Of a DNA stretch of 64,000 bases, positions 12,967 to 25,700 are shown one piece after another. The notes under the pieces were generated by a model. The model was not told the origin of the DNA. It worked only from the letters and a program-made list of their open reading frames with translations, and did not search any database. The stretch comes from Aldrovandia affinis (taxonomy: Eukaryota > Chordata > Actinopteri > Notacanthiformes > Halosauridae): the NCBI GenBank assembly GCA_029706075.1, contig JAINUG010000011.1:1092501-1156500 (forward strand). The letters are read 5' to 3'. Each line of letters starts with the position of its first letter. Positions within the stretch are counted from its first letter, which is position 1. Both the position numbers and the translations under genes were made by a program.

Positions 12967-13263
12967 TGCTCCTTGGCACCAAATCTCCTGAGACTGATCT
13001 CATAGTGCCTTTGGTAACTATCAACCTCATCCGTGGAAGAAATGAGGTAACCCTCTGACTCTACGAATATATCAGAGAAGACATAAACATGAGCAAAGTT
13101 TATGACCAAACCAAACCAATCAAGTACTACACACCGGTGGATTCATTCAAATTCACATTGCAGCCGGATTAACTGTGGGTGGGGTCATTGCTGCTGGGGG
13201 CAACTGTGGGAAGGGTAACTATAACTGGAGTAACTGTGTAACAACAAATTTGAACATTTTTAA

Positions 13264-13269
13264 AATAAA
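13264..13269 (+). terminator. First canonical poly(A) signal downstream of hnf1a
   Basis: AATAAA lies 723 bp after the hnf1a stop codon, and I saw no earlier AATAAA on this strand. If used, the hnf1a 3' UTR is about 0.74 kb. Confidence 0.5.
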
Positions 13270-14232
13270 AACACCAAGAACAATACAATCATTCATTTCA
13301 CATACAGTCAATACCCCATACAGACCTGCGATAATACCACAATTACCATGGAGCACTACTGCATGTGTAGACACCCAAACAAGTCAACTGGTAAATATTT
13401 ACAAAATGGTACAGAGCACCAGAATATCTCAGTCATTAAAAAGACTAAGCAAACAGGAGAGATGATTATTTCCACTTCAGGGAGCTAAGTCACTAGGCAC
13501 ATGTCACTATGACATTCACGCTTATTTGTCAGGGTCTATTGCTTCATCCAGCCAGCTGCACATCCAATTTGCATGGCACCATTCCTCTCCTGTACCTGAA
13601 AACAGGTGGCACTGAGCTCAACTTGAGAGAAAAACAAATGCATACATTTGTATCCAAACCAACATGATTTACACGTGGAATTATAGGATTGAAACCAGAC
13701 ACTTTTGCCAATTTCACACTGGAATAAATTCTCCATATCCCTCCAAGAGATCAAATATTCCCCTCTTCTACATTCTTTCACAATGGCTGGCATGAGTCAT
13801 GTCCTCCCTCTGGGCTGGATGGAAAATAGGCAAAGTATACAGAAAGATTAAAGTACTAACTGAACGGGGCCTTGCCAGTGCTGACATCACTTTCATACAG
13901 GATTGAGTTTTGGGAAATATAATAAGCTGCGGAACATGGTGTTTTGAGTCAAAATTTAAGGTTCTGTGCCCAAATTTTACAATTTCTACCTGTTCCTTAA
14001 AATCAGTGACAGTACTCTTGCTCCCCACTCCCTTTCTCTCTGATAAATGTTTCAGCATTTTTAACCCATTCTAAAATGGGAAATAACAAATAAACACAGT
14101 AATGGGAAAATGATTTCTAGGGGTAACGGTCAAACCATTTTAAGAACGAACAAAGCCCAACCAGGCTGCAAATTGTGTGCTGCAGTCTGACAGCAGTCCT
14201 TCAGCGGCAGCCCGCTCCTCACCCCTCACCCC

Positions 14233-16465
14233 TCACCCCTCACCCTCTCTCTTACTCTTTCTCTTCTTTTTCTTCTCCACAGTGGTTTTCTCCAGCTGTG
14301 GCTGCTGCACTGAACCTATCTGTGAAAAGCTCTCTTCCTCTGTGTTCATGTGTTCCTCCATCTTCTTTTTCCTACTTTTTTTATTTTTATTTTGATCCAA
14401 ACTGCCGTTCTCAATCTCTCCCCCCTCTCTGCTCTCTCTTCCCTCATTTTCTCTCGCCTCTCTCCCCTTCTTCTTCTTCTTCTTCTTCTTTGTTTTCTTT
14501 TCAGTAGGGGATGGGGCAGGTGTGGAGAGGGACTGAAGCATGCTGGGAAGCAGAGATAGGGGCAGGAGGTCTGTGACCGAGACTGCTGCCTCTCTGAATC
14601 GCATCTCCATCTCGCTGTCACTATCACTGAGAGAAGAGGAAGAAGAGAGGCACATTAATTCTTTACATTATACTGCAAATAGGACACATCATGACACATC
14701 TGTTGTGTATCCATTTGCTTAGGGTTCATGTGAAAGACAGAAACCCATTACATAGTTATACTCAATTTCAAAACCTAAAAAAGAAAGCTAATAGCAAGAG
14801 AATTAAATGATGGCTCCTTGCTGAAGAATCGTGACTTGATGAACCGATCACTCACCTTGAGCTGGGGATGCGGCGTCTGGGAGCCGGTGGAGAGGGCTGT
14901 TTGACACTTGGTCCAGGGATAGAGGTAGAGAACAGCCTAAAGCCTGGAGATTGAATAAAAAGTCAATAATCTAAAAACTCCAGCTTTCTTCACTCCCTTG
15001 TAAACCATCCCCTTCAGTCAATCTCTCATCTATCTTTTCCCTCACGTTTTGGATCAATCTTTCTCTTCTACCTCCAAAATAGTGTAATGACTGGCACGAT
15101 GTAGTGTGGTATAATGGTTATGGAACTGGACTTGCTTCAGTAAAAATCCAGCTGTATAAATGAATTGTTTGTAAAGATGTGTAAAGTCGCTCTGGATAAG
15201 TGCATTGGCTAAATGCCTAAAATGAAATATGACAAGAAGCACAGTTTTTCACAGTCTGTTGCTCCTTAAAAGACACCTCTCATTAGAAGCCTTGCTTAAT
15301 TTTAAAGCATTTTATTTACTTGACTGTTGTAGCTATTTTATGACTGGTATCATTTACATGTTTACATTTTACTGGTATCATTTACTGGTCCTCAGTCCCC
15401 AACTTCTCATTACCTTCCTCCTCCTCCTCCTCCTCCTCCTCCTCATCTCTCCTGCTTACTGGTAGTACATTGCAGGTGTCTGTGTTCTCAGGACTGGGGC
15501 TCTCTGAAATACAACTGAACATGAATATAATAAGAGGGTGTGGATCAATTAACGAATGCATAGACACAAAGCAATATGAACGAATTATTTTAAATGACAA
15601 GTAACTTCTCTTAATAGCCCTATTTCCTCCAATCCCCAAATCTGATGCATGATGTCACACCCCCCAAGTGCTCACTTGTCCAGCAGTGCTCCCAATTTCT
15701 TAGCAACATGGGCACGGAACTCTGGGGTCGTCTGGAGTTCGTTTCCATCATGGTCATGCTGGGACACTCTCACCCTGTCAACCACACATGAGATTAGGAT
15801 TTGAATCGAGTGGGCAATTAGGCACAATGTCAAAGATATGCACAGTATTATCAAAACACTTTCTTTCTTCTTCAAAAGCACTTGTAAGCACCACCTTGCG
15901 GTGTCCGAATCATGTTAATTAAACGTACCTTCGGCTGGGCTTGTCACTCCCCCTTCCATCTAAACACAGAATAAGATTTTTGTTTTGTTCGCAGTGTGAT
16001 TTGTGTGTAACGTGTAACACGTTACACCATGTATACATTCATTCCGTTAGCTAGCCAACGATAAGCAACAATATAACCTTCTTGCTTCATTAACCAGCCA
16101 TTTAACGTTAAACACAACTAGCAAGTCATACATACAGCTAGCAGTGCAGCACGGCAAAGCCATTTTACAGAATGAACCAAAAACCATTAGATCTGAACAA
16201 ATATTTATTAAGGCGACATTTTCATTACTTTATAGGTCTGAAGTTATCAGGATATTTATTCATAAGGACGCATGCATTGGTTATATTACTAAAACGAAAT
16301 CCTTAGCTGATATATGCTGAATTATTACCTACCAGCTGAATCATTCTGGTGGGTGCCGTTAGTACTAGCGTGTCCAAAACTCCAAGTGGCCTCCTTGAAT
16401 TTCTCATGATCCTCTTCTTCGCTGCTCGAATTCTCTTCAGGCACGATTCCTCTGGACGCCGCCAT
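14233..16465 (-). CDS. custos: Protein CUSTOS, C12orf43 family (6 coding exons)
   Basis: Coding exons in transcript order are 16333-16465, 15929-15959, 15676-15774, 15414-15514, 14856-14943 and 14233-14626, giving 281 aa (human 262). The diagnostic block is [21 protein letters not shown] followed by LGALLD in exon 3, nearly identical to human. Exon 5 has [11 protein letters not shown] (human GFRLFFTSVPG) and exon 6 has [14 protein letters not shown]. The C-terminus has lysine-rich runs that look like nuclear-localisation signals. Exon 4 ends in a run of 10 Glu encoded by a GAG repeat. In other vertebrates Custos is a nuclear-envelope-associated, Dishevelled-binding modulator of Wnt/beta-catenin signalling; that role is inferred from the family. 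Exon 4 and 5 acceptors were chosen because only the upstream AG of each pair keeps the conserved frame. The gene is convergent with hnf1a, as in mammals. Confidence 0.93.
15099..15226 (+). mobile_element. tRNA-derived SINE, internally deleted copy
   Basis: The head GTAGTGTGGTATAATGG is followed almost directly by CTTCAGTAAAAATCCAGC, so the B box and central part are missing. The tail CGCTCTGGATAAGTGC with AAATGCCTAAAATG is recognisable. It lies in a custos intron, antisense to the gene. Confidence 0.78.
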
Positions 16466-16495
16466 GTTCACAACACATGAGTGGCAGGAAGGAAG

Positions 16496-16515
16496 GCCAT
16501 GCAAAGCATTGTGGG
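16496..16515 (-). promoter_or_regulatory. ZNF143/THAP11-like motif upstream of custos
   Basis: Reverse complement reads ACCCACAATGCTTTGC, close to the CCCA-rATGC core of the ZNF143/THAP11 promoter motif, about 35-45 bp before the custos start codon. This is inference from motif similarity only. Confidence 0.35.
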
Positions 16516-17044
16516 TATTGATGTTCTCTGTTTGAAACGAAAGTTCTCCCGCGCTGCATTAAAAATGAGGACAGTCAATCAGACATGTACCCAAGAAGTT
16601 GCTAGAATTGGTTATGGGCCATGTCAGAACTTGCCCCCTTTCGTAAAAAGTATGTCTTTTAAAGGGAAAAAAAAAAAAAAAAATCAATGAACGTAATTTA
16701 TTGATTCAGTTCAGAAGCCGTGCTTATCTCAGACTGAGACTGACCCAACTTGTGTTCAGTAGCACGATTTTCAAGGAATTCAAATGATTGTACCCCTTGA
16801 TAATAGAATAATGAATCATTTGGATAGGTAAGCAAAACAATGTATGTTGTATTCTTCCTTGTATAAAACTGCAGTTCGATGGGATTATAACATCCTTACA
16901 AAATATAAGAAATAGCATTGTTAAAAATGTGGCTGCACATGTTTCATGTTCAAATGTATTGAATAATACAGTAATGTATTGTTATGTATACCAAATAATA
17001 AATGCATGTTGTGTGTACAATTGAATGTATGTATAAATTCACTT

Positions 17045-17938
17045 TCAGCATCTGTGTAGCGGTGCATTGCAGCAGTAAGCTGGGCGTGCAGATTCTTCCT
17101 GTATAACATCAGGAGAATCCGTCCCTTCCTTACCACATACTCTACCCACCTCCTGGTCAAAGCAATGGTACTGCCCCGCTTGGACGACTGCAACTCGCTC
17201 CTGGCTGGCCTTCCCACATCTGCCATCAGACCCCTGCAACTCATCCAGAACGCTGCAGCCCGTCTGGTCTACAACCTTCCTAGACACTCCCATGTCACCC
17301 CCCTGCTCACTACCCTCCACTGGCTGCCTGTTATAGCTCGCATCAAATTCAAAACATTGGTCCTAGCATACCAGGTAGTCAAGGGATCAGCCCCAACATA
17401 CCTCCTCAAGATCTTCAAACCCTACACACTTGCCAGACCACTCCGTTCTGCTACCTCAGGATGCCTAGCACCTCCCCCCCCTCCGCACCTGCGCTTCCCG
17501 GTCACGTCTCCTGTCGGTTCTGGCTCCACGATGGTGGAATGACCTTCCTGTGGAAGTCAGAACAGCTGAGACCCTGGCCACCTTCAAGCGACGACTGAAG
17601 ACTCACCTCTTCAGGGTGCACCTCTCCCCGGAGTCCGGTTTTTGTTAACTTACGGACGTAGTTGCTTAGTATTACACATGTCTACTTGTTTATGTATTGT
17701 ATTAGGCTTAGGCATTATTTTCTGCACTGATTGCTTTATTGCTACCTTTGAATTGTGGCTACAGATTTACCTACAGGGTCCTAGTTTAACTATGTGGTTG
17801 CTCCTAGCACCTAGGAACTGTACTTCCCGCTAGGGTGGCTTTCAGCTAAACTGTTCTTGATTACGGTTAACACTTTGTTGTACGTCGCTCTGGATAAGAG
17901 CGTCTGCCAAATGCCTGTAATGTAATGTAATGTAATGT
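17045..17938 (+). mobile_element. L2-clade LINE, 3' fragment with broken ORF2 and TGTAATG tail
   Basis: The frame from 17165 contains PRLDDCNSLLAGLPTSAIRP, LQLIQNAAARLVYNLPR, HVTPLLTTLHWLPVIARIKF and TLVLAYQVVKGSAPTYLL, the usual C-terminal reverse transcriptase region of L2-type fish LINEs. The matching continuation (WNDLPVEVRTAETLATFKRR, then LKTHLF) is in another frame near 17530-17620, so there is a frameshift around 17510-17530 and the copy is dead. It ends with a GCTCT-GGATA-AGAGC hairpin (17887-17901) and TGTAATG repeats. The 5' part is missing, as in most LINE copies. Confidence 0.88.
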
Positions 17939-18030
17939 GCCAGCCAGGTGCAGTACTTGCAACCAGGCCCACTCATGGTTTGTTTTCTGAAGACAACAAG
18001 GATTATGAAAGTTGTGAAAATCAAAAGTTA

Positions 18031-18036
18031 TTTATT
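18031..18036 (-). terminator. Distal candidate poly(A) signal for unc119b
   Basis: AATAAA on the minus strand lies about 4.1 kb after the unc119b stop. A nearer one is at 19105-19110. The human gene also has a long 3' UTR, so a distal site is plausible, but nothing here proves its use. Confidence 0.3.
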
Positions 18037-21000
18037 ATCCTTCTTTTGACAAAATAACAATTTGTACAAACACATGAAATTCACTCTGAACATTAAAAAG
18101 GCATGATGTTAAAAATACAGAGGAATTACATATTTATTCTTACCTCATTTTCATAGAGTCATCCTACAATTCCACAAAAGACAAGACCAGACATTATCAT
18201 TGTAACTGATATCAAGTCTGAATTCCCTGAAAATTGAGTTTAGAAATGCAGGGAACTCTTTTCAGAAATTGTGGATAATTCCTTCATAGGCATTAATTTC
18301 CTTTAGTTATGTTAAAACTGGGCCCTGCTTGTATTTGTAAAGAATAATACAAAAAAACAAAAAAACAACAACAACATGATAACAGTACAACTAAATGAAA
18401 CAACAACAAAAAACTCTGTATAAACCAAGTGGGTTCCAGTTTAAACATTATCAGTAACAGGCCAACAAGCAAATCAATATTTAAAAAAAGACACAAAAGT
18501 AACATCAGCAGCCTTTAAACAATAGTATGTTAATGCCGTCATTAGTGTTCATAACAAGGTGCCGTTTGAAAACTCACTGAACGGAACTATACAAAGCGGT
18601 TCCATTGAGCTCAATGGTTGTTGTGCTGCAACATTTTCCATCCCCAGAATGGTTTGGTGTATACTCGGTCAACCGATATGCGTTTTTTTAGGACAGATAC
18701 AAATTTACTGGAGACTAGACAAACCAGTTACAAATATATGAGGTCTAATTTCAACTGTTAAAAACAATTTTCTTGACCAACAGAACAGTCACCATTCGCA
18801 AACACTGGCAGTGCCAACAATGCAGAAAAGGACTAAAATTAACCACTAACATTGGTCGGCCATTTTATCAATCAACTTCTAGTGTATAACTTCAACATCC
18901 TCTACAGTAATGGTGGGCAAGCTTAGTCCTTAAAGTTGTTTTTCATTGTCAGGCAATTTTAGGTTTAAATTGCTTGTTTCTGGAATGAGAAAATTCTCCA
19001 CTACGTAAATTGAAGTAAAAAACAAAAATCAGCTGATAATTGAAAATGATACCATGTCTGATCCCATGGAGTCAGAGGTTATCCAGATATTTTGTAAAGA
19101 ATCATTTATTTTTAATATCATTATTCTTTTTTTACTAGAAATGTCCCATTGACACCGGTCCCGGACATTCTACACACATGGTTGTGAATTTCGCCACTGG
19201 AGAGATATTCGTGAAAACCGAAAAATAGCAGCTTTTGAGGGCAAAGTTTTCCCACCACTGGCCTACATACATACTGGACCTCTACGTCAAGAGAATGCAC
19301 AAAAAAGAGCACTTCATTTACAGTTTCTATATCATACATTCCTGCACTGTCAGCAGTGCTATAGCCATTAGATACCCCAGCTTTCCAAAATTCAAGTTGA
19401 AAAGAATGGGAGAAAATAAATTTTCCTTGCAATTTTCTCAAGAGGGCTGAGGAAAGGGTTAACAGAGAGATGCATCTAGATTTACCCTCAAAGTTTGATC
19501 TGGAGTGAAGCCTTTGGGGAATTATTCCTGAGTTCTTGGTCCACTGCTATATATCCACTGACAGGATATTTTTCACCCTTATTGTCCTTGTTCTAGGACT
19601 AACATCACAAATCTAGCCAATCGGCATGCCTAAATGTGCGATTTAGCTAATTACATGATCTGGGAAAATGTGAACTATCCCTGCACTGTGATTGAACATG
19701 AAAAAAACAAAAACATTTTCAGGCACCCCAATTTTGTTTAGCTGAAGTAGAGTGCATCTGCCTGTGTGTTTCAAGGAGGAACGTACATATGCCTTTGACA
19801 CCGAGTGTGCGCACAGGAGGGCCTGAGGAACGGAGAGAGATGGCGACAATGAGGGACAGCAACAGACAGCTGGCCATGACAAGGAGGGCACTTGCACAAC
19901 AATTAGAGACACACTGAGGCCTTCTGGACATGGACTATACATGCTTTAATGATGGGTGGGTGTGTGTTTGTACCTGTGAGAGACTTAGAGTGTACGCATT
20001 TGTGTTTTTTTAACCTGTGACCTGTGTGTCTAAACATTAGTGACAGGAGCAGGATTGGTTTTCCTTAACTCCACAGAAAGTGAACAAGCTGTACAGCAAT
20101 CCCTTAGCACTGATCTTTGTGGACTGCACAGTCAACTCATTAATGATGTACAGGCTACTGGGCCACAGCTGTGCTAAGGACACTTGCAGGTTTAACGAAT
20201 AATGATCATTTTTGGCTGGGAGTCTTGGCTTTCTTTTCCTTTTTAGGCTTTGATTAACTCACTGCACGATCATTTGCCTTCCTTTCTGGAACCATGATCA
20301 AGAGATTTGGTAAATGCTAAAACTAAGGTGGGTAAGGTGTCGTGTGAGCTGTGCAGGTGATGGCTCAACAAAGACTGTGGATGACTTGGATGTGACGCTG
20401 AATGCTGAGATGTCATCTCGTGCTATGCATTCATTTCTGGGGCTGGGACTAGGAAAGGCTGTGGAATGAACACCAAAACCGTGAATGCTAAGGGAAGACA
20501 CTGCATCTTTGCCTTGATTGGCTACAGCCTTCACAAAATAATAAGTACATCCGTTCTTCCAGTCTCTACTCTGCCCTAGAGAAATGCAGGGAAGGCTTTT
20601 GCTGGTTTTAACAATACTCAAAGTAGACCAACTTGAGAGTCATATAAGAACTAACATATCAAAATTCAAATTGGAAAGGTGGAGGACATGGGGGAATCCA
20701 AATTCAAAGTTTCTCCCATTCTCTTTCCCTCATAAATCTTTCCTGCTCCATTCATTGAAGATGTTGTTTTCTCTTCTGGCCCTTAAAATCAGAACTTCTT
20801 TATGAGAGTAGCCCTCTCAAAGAATCTCAAAGGATTCTGACATTTCTTTCCTCGGAATGCCACTCAAATTAAATCACCTGTAATTTATGAACAGGTACTT
20901 TAAACACATACATTTTCCTCCGCAATGCTTTTGTTACAACAAGCAAACAGGCAAATTAATCACTTACAAATAAAGACATAAAAGAGAAACAAAAAACATG

Positions 21001-21773
21001 CTGTGGGTCAGGGCTGTTAAAAAACAGCCCAACCAATTCTCCCAATGTAATATCTTTGTTGTGTTTCTAGCAAGGTTACAGCCAGGGTTACAGCCAATGT
21101 CCATATGCATAAACTGGGATGAGGGATGGCTTATTGCCTTCAGCTTTGAGAGAGGGAGATGGGGATTGGACCGATGCAGTTTAAAATGATAAAGGCCTGT
21201 GGAAAGTTCAGGACTGGGTGCTACTTTACATGTATATTTTGAGATACGAGCCTAAAGAGCACTTCAGGAAACAGAATGAACAAAAAATAGGCCAATTCCC
21301 CCTACATTCAACAGCTTTTCTGATTGTCAGCCAATTTGATGGCAATTATGAAAGGCAGACGTAAAAAAAAAAAATTCAGGACGATAAAGGCGAGGTTCCA
21401 ACTCTCTGTGGTCATTGAATATCTCACGGCATGAAGAGCATGAGTGAAACATGAAGCATTGTGCCCAGGGCTGGCTGCCTATTTATCCCCCAGTTTAATT
21501 GGCTTAATGAATCCTTCATGATGTGTGGCGTAATGGCTGCTGTGCATCACCCAGGTGTGTGCTGTGTGAGGTGAGGTTCCTTCTCTCACTTTAAAAAGTA
21601 TCTGATGAAAAACACTCTATACATTCAGTTCGTGATCACCATTGTTATCATCATCTTCATTGTGAAGATTGCTTTTGCTATACCACTGGGAGGCAAGGCA
21701 AAGCCAAGGCCAAAGCCTCAGTCAAATGATCCACCCAGCACACCACTTCATCTATTGAGTTGAATTTTGTGTT

Positions 21774-21774
21774 C

Positions 21775-21821
<47 letters not shown>
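21774..21821. repeat. (CAA)n microsatellite, about 16 units
   Basis: A near-pure CAA run lies just downstream of the unc119b stop codon, on its probable 3' UTR. The transcript strand would read TTG repeats. Confidence 0.93.
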
Positions 21822-22175
21822 AAACAAAAAGGGGGGTTGGGAGTTCGGGTTCAAGGCATGTAGGCTCACAAAGTGAGTACGGGGGCTTACCTACTCCCTC
21901 CCATTCCCAAGGGAAAATCAAGATGAGAAAAAGGGTACATTTAGTTTCCTATGGGTCTCGCAGTTGTAACCATGAAGTAAAAATCCAACAAATTATAACT
22001 GGGGAGAAAACAGTGTCTCTTTTTCTTTTAATTGCTGATCCCCCAGACCTTGGTGTGGAGTGGTAAGGCTTACTGGAATGTCTGAAGTCATAAATTTGAG
22101 TCCCGTTTCCATGAAAGTGGCAGGTGTGGCCCTGTGCTGCGCTGCGCTGGACATGCATACATCTCGCCCCCAGCA

Positions 22176-22742
22176 CTACTGACCCCCGTTGTAGGCGTAG
22201 TCTGCTTTGTTGTGCATGATGAGCTTGTTGTCCACAAAATAGAAGCTGTCTGATCTGGTCTCATAAGGGTGCTCCACCATCTGACGAACTGCACAGAGAC
22301 AGTGGGGGGGGGGAAGAGAATCACACCATTGTCCTGCCAATGAAGATAATTTGTATAAAACTTGTGGATAAACAGTGGGCCATTGACATACAGAGGCCAT
22401 AAGTGTGGGAGGAGACAGAAGAGGGGAAGGACAGAAGGAGGGTCTTTGAATTTTTTCTCCTTCGGTTGTCAGCAGCATTTTCATTGTCCAGGACTAGTTT
22501 TGCAGTTGCTGCAATGTAAACACTAAGGCCAGTCTCAAGGCTATATCTTGTAATAAATACGTTGGGACACTAATAGCCCATTGTAGGTTTCCAGGAAGTG
22601 ACATTCCATGGTGAATTTACCCAACCAACAGCAGCATTGTCCAAAGCCTCTCTCAAATCTGCTATCAACCCTATGAGGCCATAGCAGAGCACAGAGGTAT
22701 CCATTACCATCAACTTATTTTCCTCATTAAAACTTTGTTCCC

Positions 22743-22775
<33 letters not shown>

Positions 22776-25700
22776 TACATTGTGAGGACAACCAATGTAA
22801 TCATTCAGCAAGCAAGACTATTAAAGAAATGTTGAGATGCCCAAAAAAAAATTTTTTAACAGTTCAATTTCTCAGCTGTATGGTGCTTTGTATGCATCAT
22901 ATTTGTTTATATTTTTCTGTCAGGCTTCCTTTCTAAACACTGGATGAGGGGACCTAACACTATGCAAGGCAAAATGAAGGGCTTCACTGCTTTCAATTTG
23001 GCACTCATTTGTTTTGTATGTTGCCCAACAGTAGCCATTGTAGATGCATCGCTAAGAGTAAACTGTTTCAAATGAACGGCAGACAGAGGACAGGTGGACA
23101 GAGAAACAGGCAGAGACTCACTGAGATCCTCGGGCAACTGGGGAAACTCGTATATGTGCTCGCAGGTGTTGCGGCTGTTGGGGATGCAGAAGCCGAAGTC
23201 AAAGTCAAAGTTCTTCAGGAGGCGTTCCCTGAAGTAGTGCCTCTCAATCATTCGGAAGCTGTTCACTGGCCGCTCACCCACAGTGAACTCCACACTAACA
23301 TAAAGAGAGAGAGAAATCCAGAGGCTATGGTTGTGGCAATGCTGGCACGGGGAAAATAATGCACTCAGTTTTGTGCTACATTGCAGTCATGTCTGGATAT
23401 GGTGGGCTGCACTGTTTATGCCTATCACTCAGAGATGGATATGAGTGCTGCACAGTGGGGTAGCACCATCTCTGGCACCCTGGACAAAGATAATATACCA
23501 GTAGTTATCCAGTCCCTATACTTTCCATTAAAAGCTTTATGGACTTCAGACCTTTTTCAGTAAAGACCACATCGATTTCTCATCTGTGAGGTTATGGTGA
23601 GAGCCACTCGCTCATGAACAAGACAATAACATTTTATGGGTCTGATTCAAATCACTATGGATAAACAGTAAATACTTTTTAAACTTTTTATTTGTCCGCT
23701 TTTTTCTCCCAATTTATTAGCCAATTCAACCCTCTATTTATTTTGATTCGCCCTCCCATCACGAGCCTGCCGCCCGTTCTCCAGGTCAAGCTATTATCCC
23801 TGAGTCCTGCAATGATCCGCCTCCCTCCCCACACCCCTTGGGGCAAACAGCCAAATGCCGCCCCCAATCAGGGCTCCCGGCCAGAGTCGGACTGAGGTGG
23901 TTGGGTTTCGAACTGCGACCGCAATTGGTAGCTCACACTTGCAAAGCATCAGTCAATGCAAGTATGTTAGACCGCTACGAACACTAAATACTTTTAAGAT
24001 TCAGTCATTCAGAAGCAAAATATGTTAAGCACCTAATGCTAATGAATACTGAGGCAGGCAGTGTGGTATAATGGTTAGGGAACTGGGCTTGTAATGTTAA
24101 GGTTGCAGGTTCAATCCCCAGGTGGGACACTGCCGTTGTACCCTTGAGCAAGGTACTTAACCTGAATTGCTTCAGTTAATATCCATCTGTATAAATGGAT
24201 TGTAAAGAAATGTCAACTGTAAGTCGCTCTGGATAAGAGTGTCTGCTAAATGCCTGTAATGTAATGTAATGAATACACATTTGACTGGCCATCGTTGTTA
24301 TTCTTTAAAGCAATGATGACCATTCTAATTCTTAAGCTGTGACTGAAGGAAGGCAAAGCAAATTCTTGGTGCTATATCCGGTCTGGACAGTATACAAGCT
24401 TAACAAAGGAGATAAGGCACAACATTGGCAGAATATGTCCTATGGGTACTAAACCTTCTTGGCAGTTGCAACACATTCAGTTGTGTACATCAAAAAGGAA
24501 CCATTTCAGGGCAGCTGAGATGTTTATATCAATTCAATAAACACAACAAACCAAAACTCGTATTCTATGCACATCATAAAATGTGATAGGATATCAACAA
24601 AGCAGATTTAAAAAAAAAAGATTAAATAAACCGACTCTGCAGCATGTCAAATATGTTTTGCAACCCTGGAGGATTAAGATAAAACAAAATGAAGTAGGAA
24701 CAGATGGCAGGCAGCAGGCATTACACTGTCAAAATACACCGATTTCCCACTAAAAAATGATGCCCACTAATTCAATTGTGTGTGATGACGTAATACTGCA
24801 ATGTTAACTTCCCCTAGAGTGTGGACTGTTTACACAGAGACAAAGAGCAAATTAACAATTATTCTGAAAGTAACATAGCTGTTTTGTAAATAGCTCAACG
24901 CAGTCCCCTCTACTTTCCTCAATTCTGTCCGATCAATTTAATACTGCCAACTTTGGCAGGAAACACGGTTTCCCTGAACAGCAAACAAGACCACAGCCCT
25001 ACAGTACAGGACTTCCTGAAAAAGCGAAAACAATTGTAAGGACACCACCATTTCAGGGCTGCTTACGTACAGCCAAAAACTGGAAGCCCTCTTTAGGTAA
25101 TTCATGCACTAGGAGCGCATACAATAACTGAGAGACCACAAGACACTATTGAGACAGTTTGTCTGTATATGTATGTGTGTTTGTGTGTCTACGGTGCATA
25201 TCTCAGGAACTCACGTGGCGCCTATGGTGCGCAGTCTCAGGAAGGCAGGCGTGAACTGATAGCGAACAAAGCGCCCGGCGCTGGAGTCCCCCTCTCTGTT
25301 CTCCTCCTCATCCTCCTCTGGGTCTGGGACAGAAGATCATCTAATTTACACATTTATTTGATAAGGCCACAAAGCCACAATACCATTCACAAAAATGACA
25401 TGGATCACACTGATGCAGGGACACCAGTCAGACTGAGCAGTACCACAGTTGGGGGGTTTGGCAATCTCAAACAGCACTGTGCCTGTCTCCAGGTCTCTGA
25501 TCTTGAACCGTGTGAAGTCAATGCTGAAGATGTTATCTTCTGGTTTACACAGGTAGTCTGGAGGGACACAGAAAAAGGAGGGTCAGCTTTCAGATCCATA
25601 CCCAGAGATAAATGGCACCCTGAAGAGGGCAGAAACTTCTGGCAGTCCCAATTCCAAAACACAACTTTTTAAAAGTTCTTTATGTATTTTGAGGTGCTGC

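Larger units (their letters stand above)
12542..14232. other. hnf1a-custos convergent intergenic region
   Basis: This should contain both 3' UTRs. It has a short GT run (12883-12901) and otherwise unremarkable sequence. I see no coding exon. Confidence 0.6.
16466..22175. other. custos upstream region and probable unc119b 3' UTR
   Basis: It contains the custos promoter side, the L2 fragment (17045-17938) and, from about 18.0 kb up to the unc119b stop, AT-rich unique sequence likely to be unc119b 3' UTR. The open frames here are short, lack splice logic and match nothing I recognise. Confidence 0.5.

Noticed and set aside
25169-25672. + strand open frame of 167 aa
   Set aside because: It is the antisense shadow of unc119b exons 2 and 3 and their intron.
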